DNA of 41,645 nucleotides from Candidatus Methanomethylophilaceae archaeon (GCA_017519045.1 JAFWTC010000053.1:1-41645), one strand, 5' to 3'; shown: positions 23,826 through 32,716, numbered from the stretch's first letter. Numbers and translations are program-made. The notes: a model not told the origin generated them from the sequence alone.

Positions 23826-24140
23826 ATGGTGGTGAAATCCGTGCGCGGCAGGCGTCGCTACGTCTCCTTCTCGGTCCCTCCGGAGACCTCCCGCGACGAC
23901 GTCCTGGCGGCGCTCTCGGCCGTCGATCCGCCCGTCCCGGACCTCAAGGTCATCACGTGCAAGGACGGGAAGGCCGTGGTGAGGTGCCCTCCCAAGGCCC
24001 GCGAGACGGTCTCCGACACGCTGTCCCGCGCGATCCCGGGGTCCAGGTCCTTGAAGGCCTCAGGCACCCTCCGCGCCCTCAGGACCGCCGATCATGACCT
24101 CAAGGTCCCTGGAAGGAGAAGGCGCCGACACTTATTCTAA
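23826..24140 (+). CDS. RNase P protein Pop5 (Rpp14 family)
   Basis: This 104-residue protein is the Pop5/Rpp14-type subunit of archaeal RNase P, which with Rpp30 helps the RNA cleave tRNA 5' leaders. The opening VVKSVRGRRRYVSFSV matches the usual N-terminus, and CKDGKAVVRCPPKA resembles the conserved core. The C-terminus is basic (PGRRRRRHLF). Position supports it: in archaea pop5 commonly precedes psmA. The frame is open further upstream (23709), but the promoter spacing and family alignment favour 23826. The usual neighbour rpp30 is not here. Confidence 0.82.
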   Translation: MVVKSVRGRRRYVSFSVPPETSRDDVLAALSAVDPPVPDLKVITCKDGKAVVRCPPKARETVSDTLSRAIPGSRSLKASGTLRALRTADHDLKVPGRRRRRHLF

Positions 24141-24144
24141 ACGT

Positions 24145-24152
24145 CTTTATAC
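24145..24152 (+). promoter_or_regulatory. TATA box of psmA
   Basis: CTTTATAC follows the pop5 stop and predicts a start near 24175 with a short leader carrying AAGGAG. It is an extra promoter for the exosome part of the superoperon. Confidence 0.5.
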
Positions 24153-24193
24153 TGCCCCAAACTATCGGCCCACGAAACAAGGAGCGATAGATT

Positions 24194-24919
24194 ATGCAGC
24201 CCGGACAGATGGCATATGACAAGGGTATCAGCGTTTTCTCCCCTGACGGAAGGCTGTTCCAGGTGGAGTACGCCCGCGAAGCCGTTAAGAAGGGATCCAC
24301 AACCATCGGTGTGAAGTACAAGGACGGAGCGGCGTTGATCGTCGACAGGAGGTCGATCAACAGGCTCGTCGAGCCCAAGTCCACCGAGAAGATTCACCAG
24401 ATAGACGATTACATCGGATGCGCCACGTCGGGGCTCGTCGCCGACGCCAGGGTGCTCGTCGACGAGGCCAGGAAGGCCGCCCAGGTGCACAAAGTGAACT
24501 TCGGGGAGAACATCCCCGTGGAGATGCTGGTCAAGAAGGTCTGCGACCACAAGCAGAACTACACCCAGTACGGAGGGGCCCGCCCGTTCGGAACCGCGCT
24601 CCTCGTGGCCGGAACCGACGACCTCGGCGTCCACCTGCTGGAGACCGACCCGTCGGGGGCTCTCATCGCGTACAAGGCGACCTGCATAGGCATCGGTCGC
24701 ACCGCCGCCGTGGAGGTCCTCGAGAAGGACTACCAGGACGACATGGAGTTCGACGACGCGCTGAAGCTGGGCCTCAGGGCCCTCGAGGCCGCCATCGAGG
24801 AGAAGCCCAAGGCAGAGTGCGTCGAGATAGGCGTCGCCGCCGCTGGAAAGAGGTTCTCGAGGCTTCCCGAGGGGAGGATCGCGGACCTCATATCCCAGCT
24901 CCCCGCCGCCGAGAACTGA
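24194..24919 (+). CDS. psmA: 20S proteasome alpha subunit
   Basis: Alpha subunits form the outer gated rings of the archaeal 20S proteasome. The N-terminal gate and signature are present: MAYDKGISVFSPDGRLFQVE then YAREAVKKGSTTIGV. RPFGTALLVAG and DPSGALIAYKATCIG are also typical. Its 241 residues are standard. The gene begins the psmA-SBDS-rrp4-rrp41-rrp42 run known from most Euryarchaeota, which links protein turnover and RNA decay genes. Confidence 0.98.
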   Translation: MQPGQMAYDKGISVFSPDGRLFQVEYAREAVKKGSTTIGVKYKDGAALIVDRRSINRLVEPKSTEKIHQIDDYIGCATSGLVADARVLVDEARKAAQVHKVNFGENIPVEMLVKKVCDHKQNYTQYGGARPFGTALLVAGTDDLGVHLLETDPSGALIAYKATCIGIGRTAAVEVLEKDYQDDMEFDDALKLGLRALEAAIEEKPKAECVEIGVAAAGKRFSRLPEGRIADLISQLPAAEN

Positions 24920-24928
24920 GGCGGGAGC

Positions 24929-25624
24929 ATGGTAAGCCTCGACGACGCCATAATGGCGAGGCTGGAGTCGCACGGGGAGACGTTCGAGATCCTTCTGGAT
25001 CCCAAGGTCGTCGACCTGGTGAAGCAGGGCAAGGAGTTCGACATCGTCGAGTACATGGCGGTGGAGGACGTCTTCAAGAACGCTAGCAAGGGGACCAAGC
25101 CCGCCGAGGACAAGATCAAGGAGGCCTTCGGGACCGACGACATCGGCGAGATAGCCAGGAAGATCGTCGAGAAGGGCGAGATACACATAACCGCCGAGCA
25201 GCGCAAGGAGATGCTGGAGGCGAAGAAGCAGCAGGTCATAGCCTTCATCGCCGCTAACGCCATCAACCCGCAGACCCACACGCCGCACCCCCCTCTGAGG
25301 ATACAGCTGGCGCTGGAGGAGGCCAAGTTCCATGTGGACCCGTTTAAGCCTCTCCAGAAGGAGATCGACGAGGCCATGAAGCTGCTCAGGCCGCTCCTGC
25401 CGATAAGGTTCGAGAAGGCCCGCATCGCGGTCAAGCTCAACGGCGCCGACTACGGCCGCTGCTACGACGACATAATCCATTACGGCATCGTCGAGAGGGA
25501 GGAGTGGACCGCCGACGGAAGCTGGATCGGAGTGATGGAGGTCCCCGGCGGACTCACCAACGAGATCGCGGACAAGCTCAAGCACAAGACCAAGGGCACC
25601 GCGTCCGTGAAACTGATTAACTGA
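24929..25624 (+). CDS. Ribosome maturation protein SBDS
   Basis: This is the archaeal orthologue of SBDS/Sdo1, which helps release the anti-association factor from the large ribosomal subunit. The 231-residue protein has the three usual domains: the N-terminal FYSH-like domain (FEILLDPKVVDLVKQGKE, VEDVFKNASKGTKP), a helical middle (IVEKGEIHITAEQRKEML) with NPQTHTPHPPLRIQLALEEA, and a ferredoxin-like C-terminal domain (LLPIRFEKARIAVKL). It starts 9 bases after psmA and belongs to the superoperon. Confidence 0.97.
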   Translation: MVSLDDAIMARLESHGETFEILLDPKVVDLVKQGKEFDIVEYMAVEDVFKNASKGTKPAEDKIKEAFGTDDIGEIARKIVEKGEIHITAEQRKEMLEAKKQQVIAFIAANAINPQTHTPHPPLRIQLALEEAKFHVDPFKPLQKEIDEAMKLLRPLLPIRFEKARIAVKLNGADYGRCYDDIIHYGIVEREEWTADGSWIGVMEVPGGLTNEIADKLKHKTKGTASVKLIN

Positions 25625-25642
25625 CATTCGAGAAGTGATAAG

Positions 25643-26353
25643 ATGGAAAAAAGAAACGCCAGACCCACTAGGGAAATAGTGGTCCCGGGCGACGTCCTCG
25701 ACGGGACGGGCATGAAGCCCGGCGAGAACGCGTACGTGCTGGACGGCAAGGTCCGCGCCAGCGTCATGGGAGTCAGGAACGTCTTCCAGAACACGGTGGG
25801 AGTGATCCCCCTTAGAGGATGCTACATGCCCGTCTCCGGCGACACCGTCATAGGAGTCATCGTCGACATCGGGCCGTCCAACTGGATGGTGGACATATGC
25901 GCGCCCTACCCCGCGCCCCTGCACGTCAACGAGGTTCCCTGGAAGGTCGAGTTCGGAGACACGTCCAGGTATCTCGGCATGGGCAACGTGGTCCTGCTGA
26001 AAGTGCTGTCCGTGGACGAGAGCAAGAAGATAAACGTCACGATGAAGGACTCCGGCCTCCGCAGGATAGAGGGCGGCAGGCTGGTCAAGATCTCCCATTC
26101 GAAGGTCTCCAGGATAATAGGCAAGAGCGGCTCCATGATCTCGATGCTCAAGAACATGACCGACTGCCGCATAACCGTGGGGCAGAACGGGATGATCTGG
26201 ATCGACGGGGAGGACGAGAACGCCGAGGTGGCGGTCCAGGCCGTCAAGATGGTCGAGGCCCAGGCCCAGGCCGGAAACCTGACCGACAGGGTCAGAGAAT
26301 TCATAGAGAGCAGACTCCCTCAGGACGAGGACGAGTACGATGAGGAGGACTGA
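25643..26353 (+). CDS. rrp4: Exosome RNA-binding subunit Rrp4
   Basis: Rrp4 caps the archaeal exosome ring and binds substrate RNA. Domains in order: N-terminal beta domain ([20 protein letters not shown]), S1 domain (about 65-145; [20 protein letters not shown]), and KH domain (about 150-205; [32 protein letters not shown]). A short acidic tail (DEDEYDEED) closes the 236 residues. It is separated from rrp41 by two bases. Confidence 0.96.
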   Translation: MEKRNARPTREIVVPGDVLDGTGMKPGENAYVLDGKVRASVMGVRNVFQNTVGVIPLRGCYMPVSGDTVIGVIVDIGPSNWMVDICAPYPAPLHVNEVPWKVEFGDTSRYLGMGNVVLLKVLSVDESKKINVTMKDSGLRRIEGGRLVKISHSKVSRIIGKSGSMISMLKNMTDCRITVGQNGMIWIDGEDENAEVAVQAVKMVEAQAQAGNLTDRVREFIESRLPQDEDEYDEED

Positions 26354-26355
26354 GG

Positions 26356-27105
26356 ATGAGCGGACATACAGATATGGTATTGGTAGACGAGAAAGGCATG
26401 AGGATCGATGGAAGGACCGCGGAGCAGCACAGGCCCATCAAGATAGAGGCGGGCGTGCTCAACAACGCCGACGGCTCCGCTTACGTGGAGATCGGGAAAA
26501 ACAAGGTCCTCGCGGCGGTGTACGGGCCCAGGGAGTGCCACCCCAGGCATCTCCAGGACCCCACCAAGGCGATCGTTCAGTGCAAGTACAACATGCAGGC
26601 GTTCTCCGTCAGCGACAGGAAGAGGCCCGGCCCCGACAGGAGGTCCATCGAGATCTCCAAGATCATCTCCGAGGCCCTCGAGAAGGTCGTCCTGACCGAG
26701 CTCTACCCCCGCGCGTCCATCGACGTGTACATCGAGATCCTCCAGGCCAACGCCGGGACCAGGTGCGCCGGCCTCACCGCCGCCTCCGTGGCCCTCGCCG
26801 ATGCGGGCATACCCATGAGGGACATCGTCCCCGCCATCGCCGCCGGAAAGGCCGACGGCCACGTGCTTCTCGACCTCAACAAGGAGGAGGACAACTTCGG
26901 CCAGGCCGACGTGCCCATAGCCATCGTCCCGTCCACGGACGAGATAGTCCTGCTCCAGATGGACGGCAACATGACCCGCGAGGAGTTCGACCACGCCATC
27001 GAGATGGCGGTAGGGGCATGCCACGAGGTCTACGACCTGCAGAAAGACGCCCTCAAGAGGCGCTATTCCAAAGTCCAGAAGGAGGTGAGCGGCGATGAGC
27101 AGTGA
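26356..27105 (+). CDS. rrp41: Exosome catalytic subunit Rrp41
   Basis: Rrp41 is the RNase PH-like subunit that carries the phosphorolytic 3'-5' exoribonuclease site in the Rrp41/Rrp42 hexamer. Marks are the start [17 protein letters not shown], the phosphate and RNA-binding region [35 protein letters not shown] and the acidic [19 protein letters not shown] near the active site. The 249 residues are normal. The stop overlaps the rrp42 start by 11 bases. Confidence 0.97.
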   Translation: MSGHTDMVLVDEKGMRIDGRTAEQHRPIKIEAGVLNNADGSAYVEIGKNKVLAAVYGPRECHPRHLQDPTKAIVQCKYNMQAFSVSDRKRPGPDRRSIEISKIISEALEKVVLTELYPRASIDVYIEILQANAGTRCAGLTAASVALADAGIPMRDIVPAIAAGKADGHVLLDLNKEEDNFGQADVPIAIVPSTDEIVLLQMDGNMTREEFDHAIEMAVGACHEVYDLQKDALKRRYSKVQKEVSGDEQ

Positions 27106-27868
27106 GATAATGTCCGAGATCAAGCGCGACCACATCCTCAAGCTTCTCGAGAACGGGAAGAGGGAGGACGGCCGCGGGGTCGCCGACTACAGGAAGATCC
27201 AGGTCGTCACCGACTGCATCGAGAGCGCCGACGGCTCCGCCAGGGTCAAGATCGGCAAGACCGAGGTCATCGCGGGAGTCAAGATCGTTCCCGGGACCCC
27301 GTTCCCGGACACCCCCAACATCGGGGTCCTTACCACCGGCGCCGAGCTCATCCCCATGGCACACGCGTCCTTCGAGTCCGGACCTCCCGGAGAGGACGCC
27401 ATCGAGCTGGCCCGCGTCGTCGACCGCGGAATACGCGAGTCCGGCATGGTGGACGTCGAGGCCCTCTGCATAGTCCCCGGATCCGAGGTCTGGATGTGCT
27501 TCGTGGACATCTACGCCCTTGACTACGACGGGAACTTGTTCGACGCAGCCAACCTCGCCACCGTGTGCGCGCTCAAGACCGCTGTCATCCCCGGCGAGCA
27601 GTACGGGAAGGGTGAGAACAAGCCTCTGCCCATCACCTGCCTGCCGATTTCCGTGACAGAGGTCAAAGTGGGAAACACTTTAATAGTAGACCCAAATTTC
27701 GACGAAGAAATGATTTCATCCGCCCGCCTGACGGTCACGACCGACGACAACGGCAACTTCAGGGCGATGCAGAAGGGAGGACGCGGTTCGATAACGTTGG
27801 ACGAACTCAGTCTCTGCCTCGACAGGGCCGTGGAGAAGGGCGCGGAGATCAGGAAGATAATCGGGTGA
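27095..27868 (+). CDS. rrp42: Exosome subunit Rrp42
   Basis: Rrp42 is the catalytically silent RNase PH-like partner of Rrp41; it completes the ring and contributes to RNA binding. Marks are [20 protein letters not shown] near the start, [37 protein letters not shown] and [15 protein letters not shown]. The 257 residues are typical. It overlaps rrp41 upstream and the possible GTG start of rpl37ae downstream. Confidence 0.97.
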   Translation: MSSEIMSEIKRDHILKLLENGKREDGRGVADYRKIQVVTDCIESADGSARVKIGKTEVIAGVKIVPGTPFPDTPNIGVLTTGAELIPMAHASFESGPPGEDAIELARVVDRGIRESGMVDVEALCIVPGSEVWMCFVDIYALDYDGNLFDAANLATVCALKTAVIPGEQYGKGENKPLPITCLPISVTEVKVGNTLIVDPNFDEEMISSARLTVTTDDNGNFRAMQKGGRGSITLDELSLCLDRAVEKGAEIRKIIG

Positions 27869-27873
27869 TCACG

Positions 27874-28125
27874 ATGTCAAAGAGAACAGTCAAAGTAGGC
27901 AGCGCCGGAAGGTTCGGCGCCAGGTACGGAGTCATCGTCCGCAACAGGGTCAAGAACATCGAGGCCAAGGAGAAGGCCAGGCACGAGTGCCCGGTCTGCC
28001 ACCACGTGTCCGTGACCAGGGTGAGCTCCGGAATCTGGTACTGCAGCCGCTGCGAGACCAAGTACGCTGCCGAGGCCTACAGCCCCAAGGCCAAGAAGGA
28101 GATCTCCCAGGTCTCCGAGATGTGA
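27874..28125 (+). CDS. rpl37ae: 50S ribosomal protein L37Ae
   Basis: This zinc-ribbon large-subunit ribosomal protein (L43e/L37Ae) has 83 residues. It begins KRTVKVGSAGRFGARYG and carries the zinc finger CPVCHHVSVTRVSSGIWYCS with CSRCETKYA. I chose the ATG at 27874; the GTG at 27865 would add three residues and overlap rrp42. It is a regular member of the superoperon. Confidence 0.96.
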   Translation: MSKRTVKVGSAGRFGARYGVIVRNRVKNIEAKEKARHECPVCHHVSVTRVSSGIWYCSRCETKYAAEAYSPKAKKEISQVSEM

Positions 28126-28140
28126 AGAAGGGTGGTCCGA

Positions 28141-28275
28141 TTGTACAGATGCGCCAAGTGCAAGGAGCCCGTCATGAACGACCCCAAGTCCATCGGCCTC
28201 CAGTGCAAGAACTGCAACTGCAAGATCTTCTTCAAGGACAGGCCTCCGATAAAGAAGACCCTGTATTCCGACTGA
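28141..28275 (+). CDS. rpoP: RNA polymerase subunit P (Rpb12-like)
   Basis: This 44-residue zinc-ribbon subunit of archaeal RNA polymerase corresponds to eukaryotic Rpb12. The two cysteine pairs are visible in YRCAKCKEPV and GLQCKNCNCKIF, and the end RPPIKKTLYSD is typical. It starts with TTG, preceded by GGGTGG. No ATG is in frame upstream before the L37Ae stop. The gene is small and easily missed; its place between rpl37ae and pcc1 is the one common in archaea. Confidence 0.93.
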   Translation: MYRCAKCKEPVMNDPKSIGLQCKNCNCKIFFKDRPPIKKTLYSD

Positions 28276-28278
28276 GAC

Positions 28279-28518
28279 ATGCTGAGCGCCGTGCTCAGGG
28301 TGGACGGCCCCGTCGCAGAGGCGGCGGCCGCCTCCGTCGGTCCCGAGGCGGGAAGGGAGATTCCCCGCACCGCCGTGAAGGTGACGCAGGGAGAGGGGGA
28401 GACGGTCATAGAGGTGACCGCCTCCGACACCTCTGCCATGAGGGCGGCGCTGAACTCCTACCTGGAGTGCATCAAGGTAATCGAAGACGTCCAGAGACTC
28501 ACCGAGGTTAGAAGATGA
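28279..28518 (+). CDS. pcc1: KEOPS complex subunit Pcc1
   Basis: Pcc1 is the dimerisation subunit of KEOPS, which binds Kae1 in t6A tRNA modification. The 79-residue protein has the expected pattern: a first strand with VAEAAAASVGPEA, a middle strand ETVIEVTASDTSAMRAALNS and the C-terminal helix LECIKVIEDVQRLTEV. It starts three bases after rpoP and overlaps the prefoldin gene by four bases. Confidence 0.93.
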   Translation: MLSAVLRVDGPVAEAAAASVGPEAGREIPRTAVKVTQGEGETVIEVTASDTSAMRAALNSYLECIKVIEDVQRLTEVRR

Positions 28519-28862
28519 ACGGAATCAGCCCACAGCTACAGAACCAGATCTCCCAGTTCCAGCAGGTCCAGCAGCAGCTCCAGGCGGTCTCCGGGCAGAA
28601 GGCCCAGATGGAGACCCAGAAGCGCGAGATCGAGAGGACCCTCGAGGAGCTGTCCGGGAGCACCGGCGCGGTATACAAGACCGCCGGCTCGCTCATGATA
28701 AAGGTGGACGACGTGGCGGCTTTGAAGGCCGACCTCGAGGAGTCCATCGAGCTCATGGACGTCAGGATCGGATCCCTCTCCCGTCAGGAGAGCGGCCTCA
28801 GGGAGAGGTACCAGACCCTCCAGGAAGCCATAAACTCCGCCATGGGCAGGACCCAGGAGTGA
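28515..28862 (+). CDS. pfdB: Prefoldin beta subunit
   Basis: Prefoldin is a hexameric chaperone that hands unfolded proteins to the thermosome; beta subunits form four of its six tentacles. The 115-residue product has two long coiled coils (QLQNQISQFQQVQQQLQAV and LSRQESGLRERYQTLQEAI) flanking the conserved beta hairpin with VYKTAGSLMIKVD. It is the last gene of the superoperon and is followed by a hairpin and pyrimidine-rich stretch. Confidence 0.96.
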   Translation: MNGISPQLQNQISQFQQVQQQLQAVSGQKAQMETQKREIERTLEELSGSTGAVYKTAGSLMIKVDDVAALKADLEESIELMDVRIGSLSRQESGLRERYQTLQEAINSAMGRTQE

Positions 28863-28869
28863 AACGGCC

Positions 28870-28910
28870 CTCGCCCCCGCGAGAGCTTCTTTCCCTTTCT
28901 TCCATTCGTC
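28870..28910 (+). terminator. Probable terminator of the exosome superoperon
   Basis: CTCGC-CCCC-GCGAG forms a five-pair hairpin followed by AGCTTCTTTCCCTTTCTTCC. It lies 8 bases past the prefoldin stop and before the promoter of the ABC genes. Confidence 0.45.
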
Positions 28911-28941
28911 CACGCGGCCCCTTCTGCGGGGTCCGGCGCAA

Positions 28942-28950
28942 CTTAATATA
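28942..28950 (+). promoter_or_regulatory. TATA box of ABC-2 exporter operon
   Basis: CTTAATATA is centred 27 bases before the ATG at 28973, predicting a leaderless mRNA. Confidence 0.55.
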
Positions 28951-28972
28951 TTGTATCCAAGTTTTTCAGCCC

Positions 28973-29698
28973 ATGACGGACGCCCTCGTTCTAAAGGATG
29001 TGCGCAAGTCGTACGGCAACAGGGAGGCGGTCCACGGTATATCCCTCGACGTCAAGGAGGGGGAGATATTCGGGCTTCTCGGCCACAACGGGGCGGGGAA
29101 GACGACCACTCTGAGAATGATATCCACGCTTCTACGGATAACGTCCGGGAGCATCTCCGTGTACGGACACGACGTGACCACCGAGCCGGAGAAGGTCAGG
29201 GAGGTCATCAGCTACCTCCCGGAGGACGCAGGGGCCTACAAGGACCTCACCGGGCGGGCCTACCTTGAGTTCATCTCCAAGTTCTACACCACCGGCGAGG
29301 CTCAGAAGGAGATGGTCCGCCGCGGCATCGAGATCGCCGACCTCGGCGACAGGATCGACTCCAAGGTGGATACCTACAGCAAGGGAATGATGCGCCGCCT
29401 CCTCATAGCCAGGGCCATAATGCCCTCGCCGAGGCTGGCGATCATGGACGAGGTCACCAGCGGCCTCGACGTGATAAACGCGTACGAGATCAGGGAGATC
29501 ATCCGCACCATCGCCAGGAACGGCGTCACCGTGATCATGTCGTCCCACAACATGTTCGAGGTCGAGATGCTCTGCGACAGGGTCGGCATGATGGACCAGG
29601 GCAACCTGATTCTCCTCGGGACCCCAGACGAGCTCAAGGAGAAGTTCGGCGCCAAGAACCTCGAGGAGGTCTTCGTGAAGGCGGTGATGAAGGAATGA
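28973..29698 (+). CDS. ABC-2 type exporter ATPase (NatA-like)
   Basis: This is the cytoplasmic ATPase of an ABC exporter of the NatA/CcmA type. Motifs in order: Walker A LLGHNGAGKTTTL near residue 40, Q-loop replaced by YLPEDAG, the signature region YSKGMMRRLLIARAI (an SKGM variant usual in this group), Walker B RLAIMDEVTSGLD and the H-loop MSSHNM. The 241 residues are normal. The stop overlaps the permease start (ATGA), so the pair forms one transporter. The substrate is unknown; sodium or a drug are possibilities by family only. Confidence 0.94.
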   Translation: MTDALVLKDVRKSYGNREAVHGISLDVKEGEIFGLLGHNGAGKTTTLRMISTLLRITSGSISVYGHDVTTEPEKVREVISYLPEDAGAYKDLTGRAYLEFISKFYTTGEAQKEMVRRGIEIADLGDRIDSKVDTYSKGMMRRLLIARAIMPSPRLAIMDEVTSGLDVINAYEIREIIRTIARNGVTVIMSSHNMFEVEMLCDRVGMMDQGNLILLGTPDELKEKFGAKNLEEVFVKAVMKE

Positions 29699-31083
29699 CC
29701 CATCTGACGAACATAGTGAAGAAAGAGCTGAGGGAGCTCCTGACCCCCGGATCGGTGGTCTCGGTACTTCTGATGGTCCTCCTGTTCGCCTTCCTCGGAG
29801 GCATCGTGGGAGGGGAGGTCGACAAGGTGAAGACGCTCTCGCCCATGGCCGTGGTGGACGACGCGAACGGGGAGGTCGACTTCCCGGACGGGACCCATTG
29901 GAGCTTATACGACAACATGGCCAGCATGTACGGCAACATCCCCGAGGGCAAGACCATCGACGACTACCTGTTCCGTCTGAGCTCCGTCACGCTTCCGGAC
30001 GGGAGCATCGACCGGAAGGACCTGGCTTCCAAGATGGCCGAGAAGGGCGTGACCAGCGCCATCCTGGTGCCGGACGACTTCTCCGAGAGGCTGGCCAAGA
30101 AGAGGCAGGCGCACCTGGAGGAGTTCTACCTGTACGAGGCCGAGGGCATGTTCGGGTCGGCCCCGTCGATAACCGCGTCATCCATGGTCGGCAGCCTGAA
30201 CACTCTGCTGTCGGGCTTCCTCGTGGGAGGCGTGGTGGGCGCGGACGCCGCCTTCTATCTCCAGCCGATAAGGCTCAACGAATCCGGCAGCGCCTACATC
30301 GGAACGATGGTCAACGGGAGCTTCGTGCGCGGGGTCACCCCCATGGAGATCTCCAGCCAGGTGTCCTCCCAGACCATGATGGTCCCGCTCGTGATCATGA
30401 TCATAATCATGATGGTCGGAAGCATCGTCATCAGCTCCATGGGCTCCGAGAAGGAGAACAAGACCCTGGAGACGCTGCTCACGCTTCCCATAAGGAGGAC
30501 CGTGATAGTCACCGGGAAGATCGTCGCCGCGGCCATCGTCGGACTGGTCTACGGCCTCGCGTACATGGTCGGGATGAGCTTCTACATGAACGCCCTGACC
30601 AAGGAGATAGTGTCCGGGGTGAACCTCGACGACGTCGGATTGGGCCTGGACCTCGCGGACTACGCCCTCCTGATGACGTCGATGTTCCTGGCCATCGTGT
30701 GCGCATTGGGCATATGCATGATCATGGGGGCCTTCGCGAAGAACTACAAGTCCGCGCAGACCATGACCATGCCCCTGAGCATCCTGTCCATGATCCCGGC
30801 GTTCGTGATAATGTTCTCCGGATGGTACGGGGCTTCGGGCCTGATGCAGGGGATACTGTTCGCCATCCCTTTCTCGCACCCGATGATCGCGATGCAGGCT
30901 CTGATGTACAACGACTACGTCCTGGTCCTGTCGGGAATAGCGTACATGGCGGTGTTCGCCGCAGTCGCGATAGCCGTGACCGTCAGGCTGTACAACTCGG
31001 ACATCCTGATAACCGGCCTGGGCCAGACCTCGATGTCCTCGAAGCTCTTCGGGAACAGGCGCAAGTCCGGCGAAAGCCGATGA
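29695..31083 (+). CDS. ABC-2 type exporter permease (NatB-like)
   Basis: This is the membrane partner of the preceding ATPase. The 462 residues have one N-terminal helix (about 20-40), an extracellular domain of about 170 residues containing DDYLFRLSSVTLPDG, then five or six helices from residue 220 on. The conserved cytoplasmic motif GSEKENKTLETLLTLPIRR, typical of the NatB/ABC2_membrane_3 group, lies before the second membrane block. The layout fits an efflux permease for ions or hydrophobic compounds. A GC hairpin ends the operon. Confidence 0.93.
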   Translation: MTHLTNIVKKELRELLTPGSVVSVLLMVLLFAFLGGIVGGEVDKVKTLSPMAVVDDANGEVDFPDGTHWSLYDNMASMYGNIPEGKTIDDYLFRLSSVTLPDGSIDRKDLASKMAEKGVTSAILVPDDFSERLAKKRQAHLEEFYLYEAEGMFGSAPSITASSMVGSLNTLLSGFLVGGVVGADAAFYLQPIRLNESGSAYIGTMVNGSFVRGVTPMEISSQVSSQTMMVPLVIMIIIMMVGSIVISSMGSEKENKTLETLLTLPIRRTVIVTGKIVAAAIVGLVYGLAYMVGMSFYMNALTKEIVSGVNLDDVGLGLDLADYALLMTSMFLAIVCALGICMIMGAFAKNYKSAQTMTMPLSILSMIPAFVIMFSGWYGASGLMQGILFAIPFSHPMIAMQALMYNDYVLVLSGIAYMAVFAAVAIAVTVRLYNSDILITGLGQTSMSSKLFGNRRKSGESR

Positions 31084-31087
31084 AACA

Positions 31088-31112
31088 GGGGGCCGCGCCC
31101 CCGCTTTCCCTT
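31088..31112 (+). terminator. Terminator of ABC-2 exporter operon
   Basis: GGGGGC-CGC-GCCCCC is a six-pair hairpin 4 bases after the permease stop, followed by GCTTTCCCTT. It precedes the TATA box of the next gene. Confidence 0.55.
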
Positions 31113-31118
31113 CTCAAA

Positions 31119-31127
31119 CATAAAATA
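31119..31127 (+). promoter_or_regulatory. TATA box of DHH phosphoesterase-hpt operon
   Basis: CATAAAATA is centred 26 bases before the ATG at 31149, predicting a leaderless mRNA. Confidence 0.55.
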
Positions 31128-31148
31128 CGCTCCCGACGATTGGATGGC

Positions 31149-32129
31149 ATGTACGATGAAATCGCCGGGCTCCTGAAGGACGGGAGGAAGGCAGTGATGG
31201 TCCACGGCAACGCCGACGTGGACGCCCTCGGATCCGCCTACGCCCTGGCCAGGCTGTTCCCGGAGGCCGACGTGTTCGCCCCCAACGGCATGGACCGCGT
31301 CGCAAGGACGGTGGCCGAGAGGCTCGGGATAACCGTCCTGGAGGAATGCGTCCTGGCCGATTACGACAAGGTCGCTATAGTGGACACGTCCTCTCCGGAG
31401 CAGCTGGAGACCGACCAGCCGGTCCCATCTGACGCCGTCGTCATCGACCATCACGTCCCCACCGGGAGATGGGACGGCCGCCCGGCGCTCATAGACGGCT
31501 CCCGTGTTTCATGCTGCGAGATCGTTCTGGATCTGTACACGCATCTGGGCAAGGTCCCGGACCGCGACGTCGGTTTGGCCCTCCTGGCGGGCATGATCAC
31601 CGACAGCGGGTCGTTCAGGTTCGCGGACCCCCGCCTCCTCCGCTCGTTCGCCGACGTCATGGGGATGTGCGGCATTCATATGGACGAGGCCATGGCTCTC
31701 ACCAAGGCCCCGGAGAGCATCTCCGAGAGGGTGGCCGTCCTGAAGTCGATGGAGAGCATGAAGTTCGACAGGATCGGGCAGTACCTCATAGCGACCTCCC
31801 TGGCCGGAAGCTTCGAGTCCTCCGTGTGCAGGGCGCTCCTGGACGCGGGCGCCGACGTGGCGTTCGTGTGCTCCCAGAGGGACGACTCGTTCCGTCTCAG
31901 CGCCAGGGCCACGCAGGAGGCTGTCAGGAAAGGCCTCAGCCTCGGATCCATCCTGGCGGACGTGGGCGGGGAGACCGGCACGGCGGGTGGAGGCCACGAC
32001 GGCGCCGCAGGGGTCTCCGGGATAGGGGACGCGGAGGCCATGCTTCACATATGCAAGTGCAGGACGATGGACTTCTTCCGCGAGCTGAAGCTGACAGAGG
32101 GAAGGCGATGGGAAGGTATCCGCTCCTGA
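31149..32129 (+). CDS. DHH/DHHA1 family phosphoesterase
   Basis: This 326-residue protein is of the RecJ/NrnA-like DHH superfamily, which hydrolyses short oligonucleotides, cyclic dinucleotide products or single-stranded DNA. The DHH domain has VMVHGNADVDALGSAYALAR (metal ligands), VAIVDTSS and the name-giving VVIDHHVPTGRW, then LAGMITDSGSFRF. The DHHA1 domain ends with the substrate-binding TAGGGHDGAAGVSG. The exact substrate cannot be told. It overlaps hpt by 22 bases, which suggests a link to nucleotide recycling. Confidence 0.93.
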   Translation: MYDEIAGLLKDGRKAVMVHGNADVDALGSAYALARLFPEADVFAPNGMDRVARTVAERLGITVLEECVLADYDKVAIVDTSSPEQLETDQPVPSDAVVIDHHVPTGRWDGRPALIDGSRVSCCEIVLDLYTHLGKVPDRDVGLALLAGMITDSGSFRFADPRLLRSFADVMGMCGIHMDEAMALTKAPESISERVAVLKSMESMKFDRIGQYLIATSLAGSFESSVCRALLDAGADVAFVCSQRDDSFRLSARATQEAVRKGLSLGSILADVGGETGTAGGGHDGAAGVSGIGDAEAMLHICKCRTMDFFRELKLTEGRRWEGIRS

Positions 32130-32671
32130 GGAGATGCTTCGAAGAGGCGCCGGTGGTGGACAAGAACGGGTACGACTACTTCGTGAACCCGATAAGCGAC
32201 GGCGTCCCGAGAGTGGACCCTGACGTGCTGGAGGAGGCCGTGGACGGCCTCGTCTCAGAGGCGTCCTTCGACTGCGACCTCATCCTGGCGCCGGAGGCCA
32301 TGGGGATACCGCTCGCCGCAGGCATATCCTTGAAGGCCCGCATCCCGTTCTCGGTCGTCCGCAAGAAGAGATACGGGCTTCCCGGCGAGATGGAGCTCAC
32401 CCAGAGGACCGGATACTCCAAGGCGGCCATGTTCCTGAACGGGCTGGAGAAGGGGACGAGGGTGGCGATAGTCGACGACGTCCTGGACACCGGCGGGACC
32501 ATATTCGCGGTGGCTTCCGCCGCCAGGGACGCGGGCGCGGTCGTGACCAAGGTCGCCGTGGTGTATGCCATGTCCGACGTCCAGGCCTTCTCCAAGAAGG
32601 TCGGCGCCCCGGTCGTGGCGCTTCTGTCGGTGGGCGTCGAAGGCGGGCGCCCGTTCGTCAGGTCCGCGTGA
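32108..32671 (+). CDS. hpt: Hypoxanthine/guanine phosphoribosyltransferase, archaeal type
   Basis: This purine salvage enzyme joins hypoxanthine or guanine to PRPP. The 187-residue protein matches the methanogen HGPRTase group: CFEEAPVVDKNGYDYFVNPI with SDGVPRVDPD at the start, APEAMGIPLAAGISLKARIP, VVRKKRYGLPGE and the PRPP loop VAIVDDVLDTGGT. An adenine-type enzyme is the alternative reading. The start at 32108 lies inside the DHH gene end, so the two are probably translated together. Confidence 0.9.
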   Translation: MGRYPLLRRCFEEAPVVDKNGYDYFVNPISDGVPRVDPDVLEEAVDGLVSEASFDCDLILAPEAMGIPLAAGISLKARIPFSVVRKKRYGLPGEMELTQRTGYSKAAMFLNGLEKGTRVAIVDDVLDTGGTIFAVASAARDAGAVVTKVAVVYAMSDVQAFSKKVGAPVVALLSVGVEGGRPFVRSA

Positions 32672-32685
32672 CCGCACGCGTCCCC

Positions 32686-32693
32686 CTTTATCC
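32686..32693 (+). promoter_or_regulatory. TATA box of TctA-like permease gene
   Basis: CTTTATCC is centred 27 bases before the GTG at 32717, which supports that start and a leaderless mRNA. Confidence 0.5.
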
Positions 32694-32716
32694 GTCTGGA
32701 CGGCGGGTCCTCCCGC

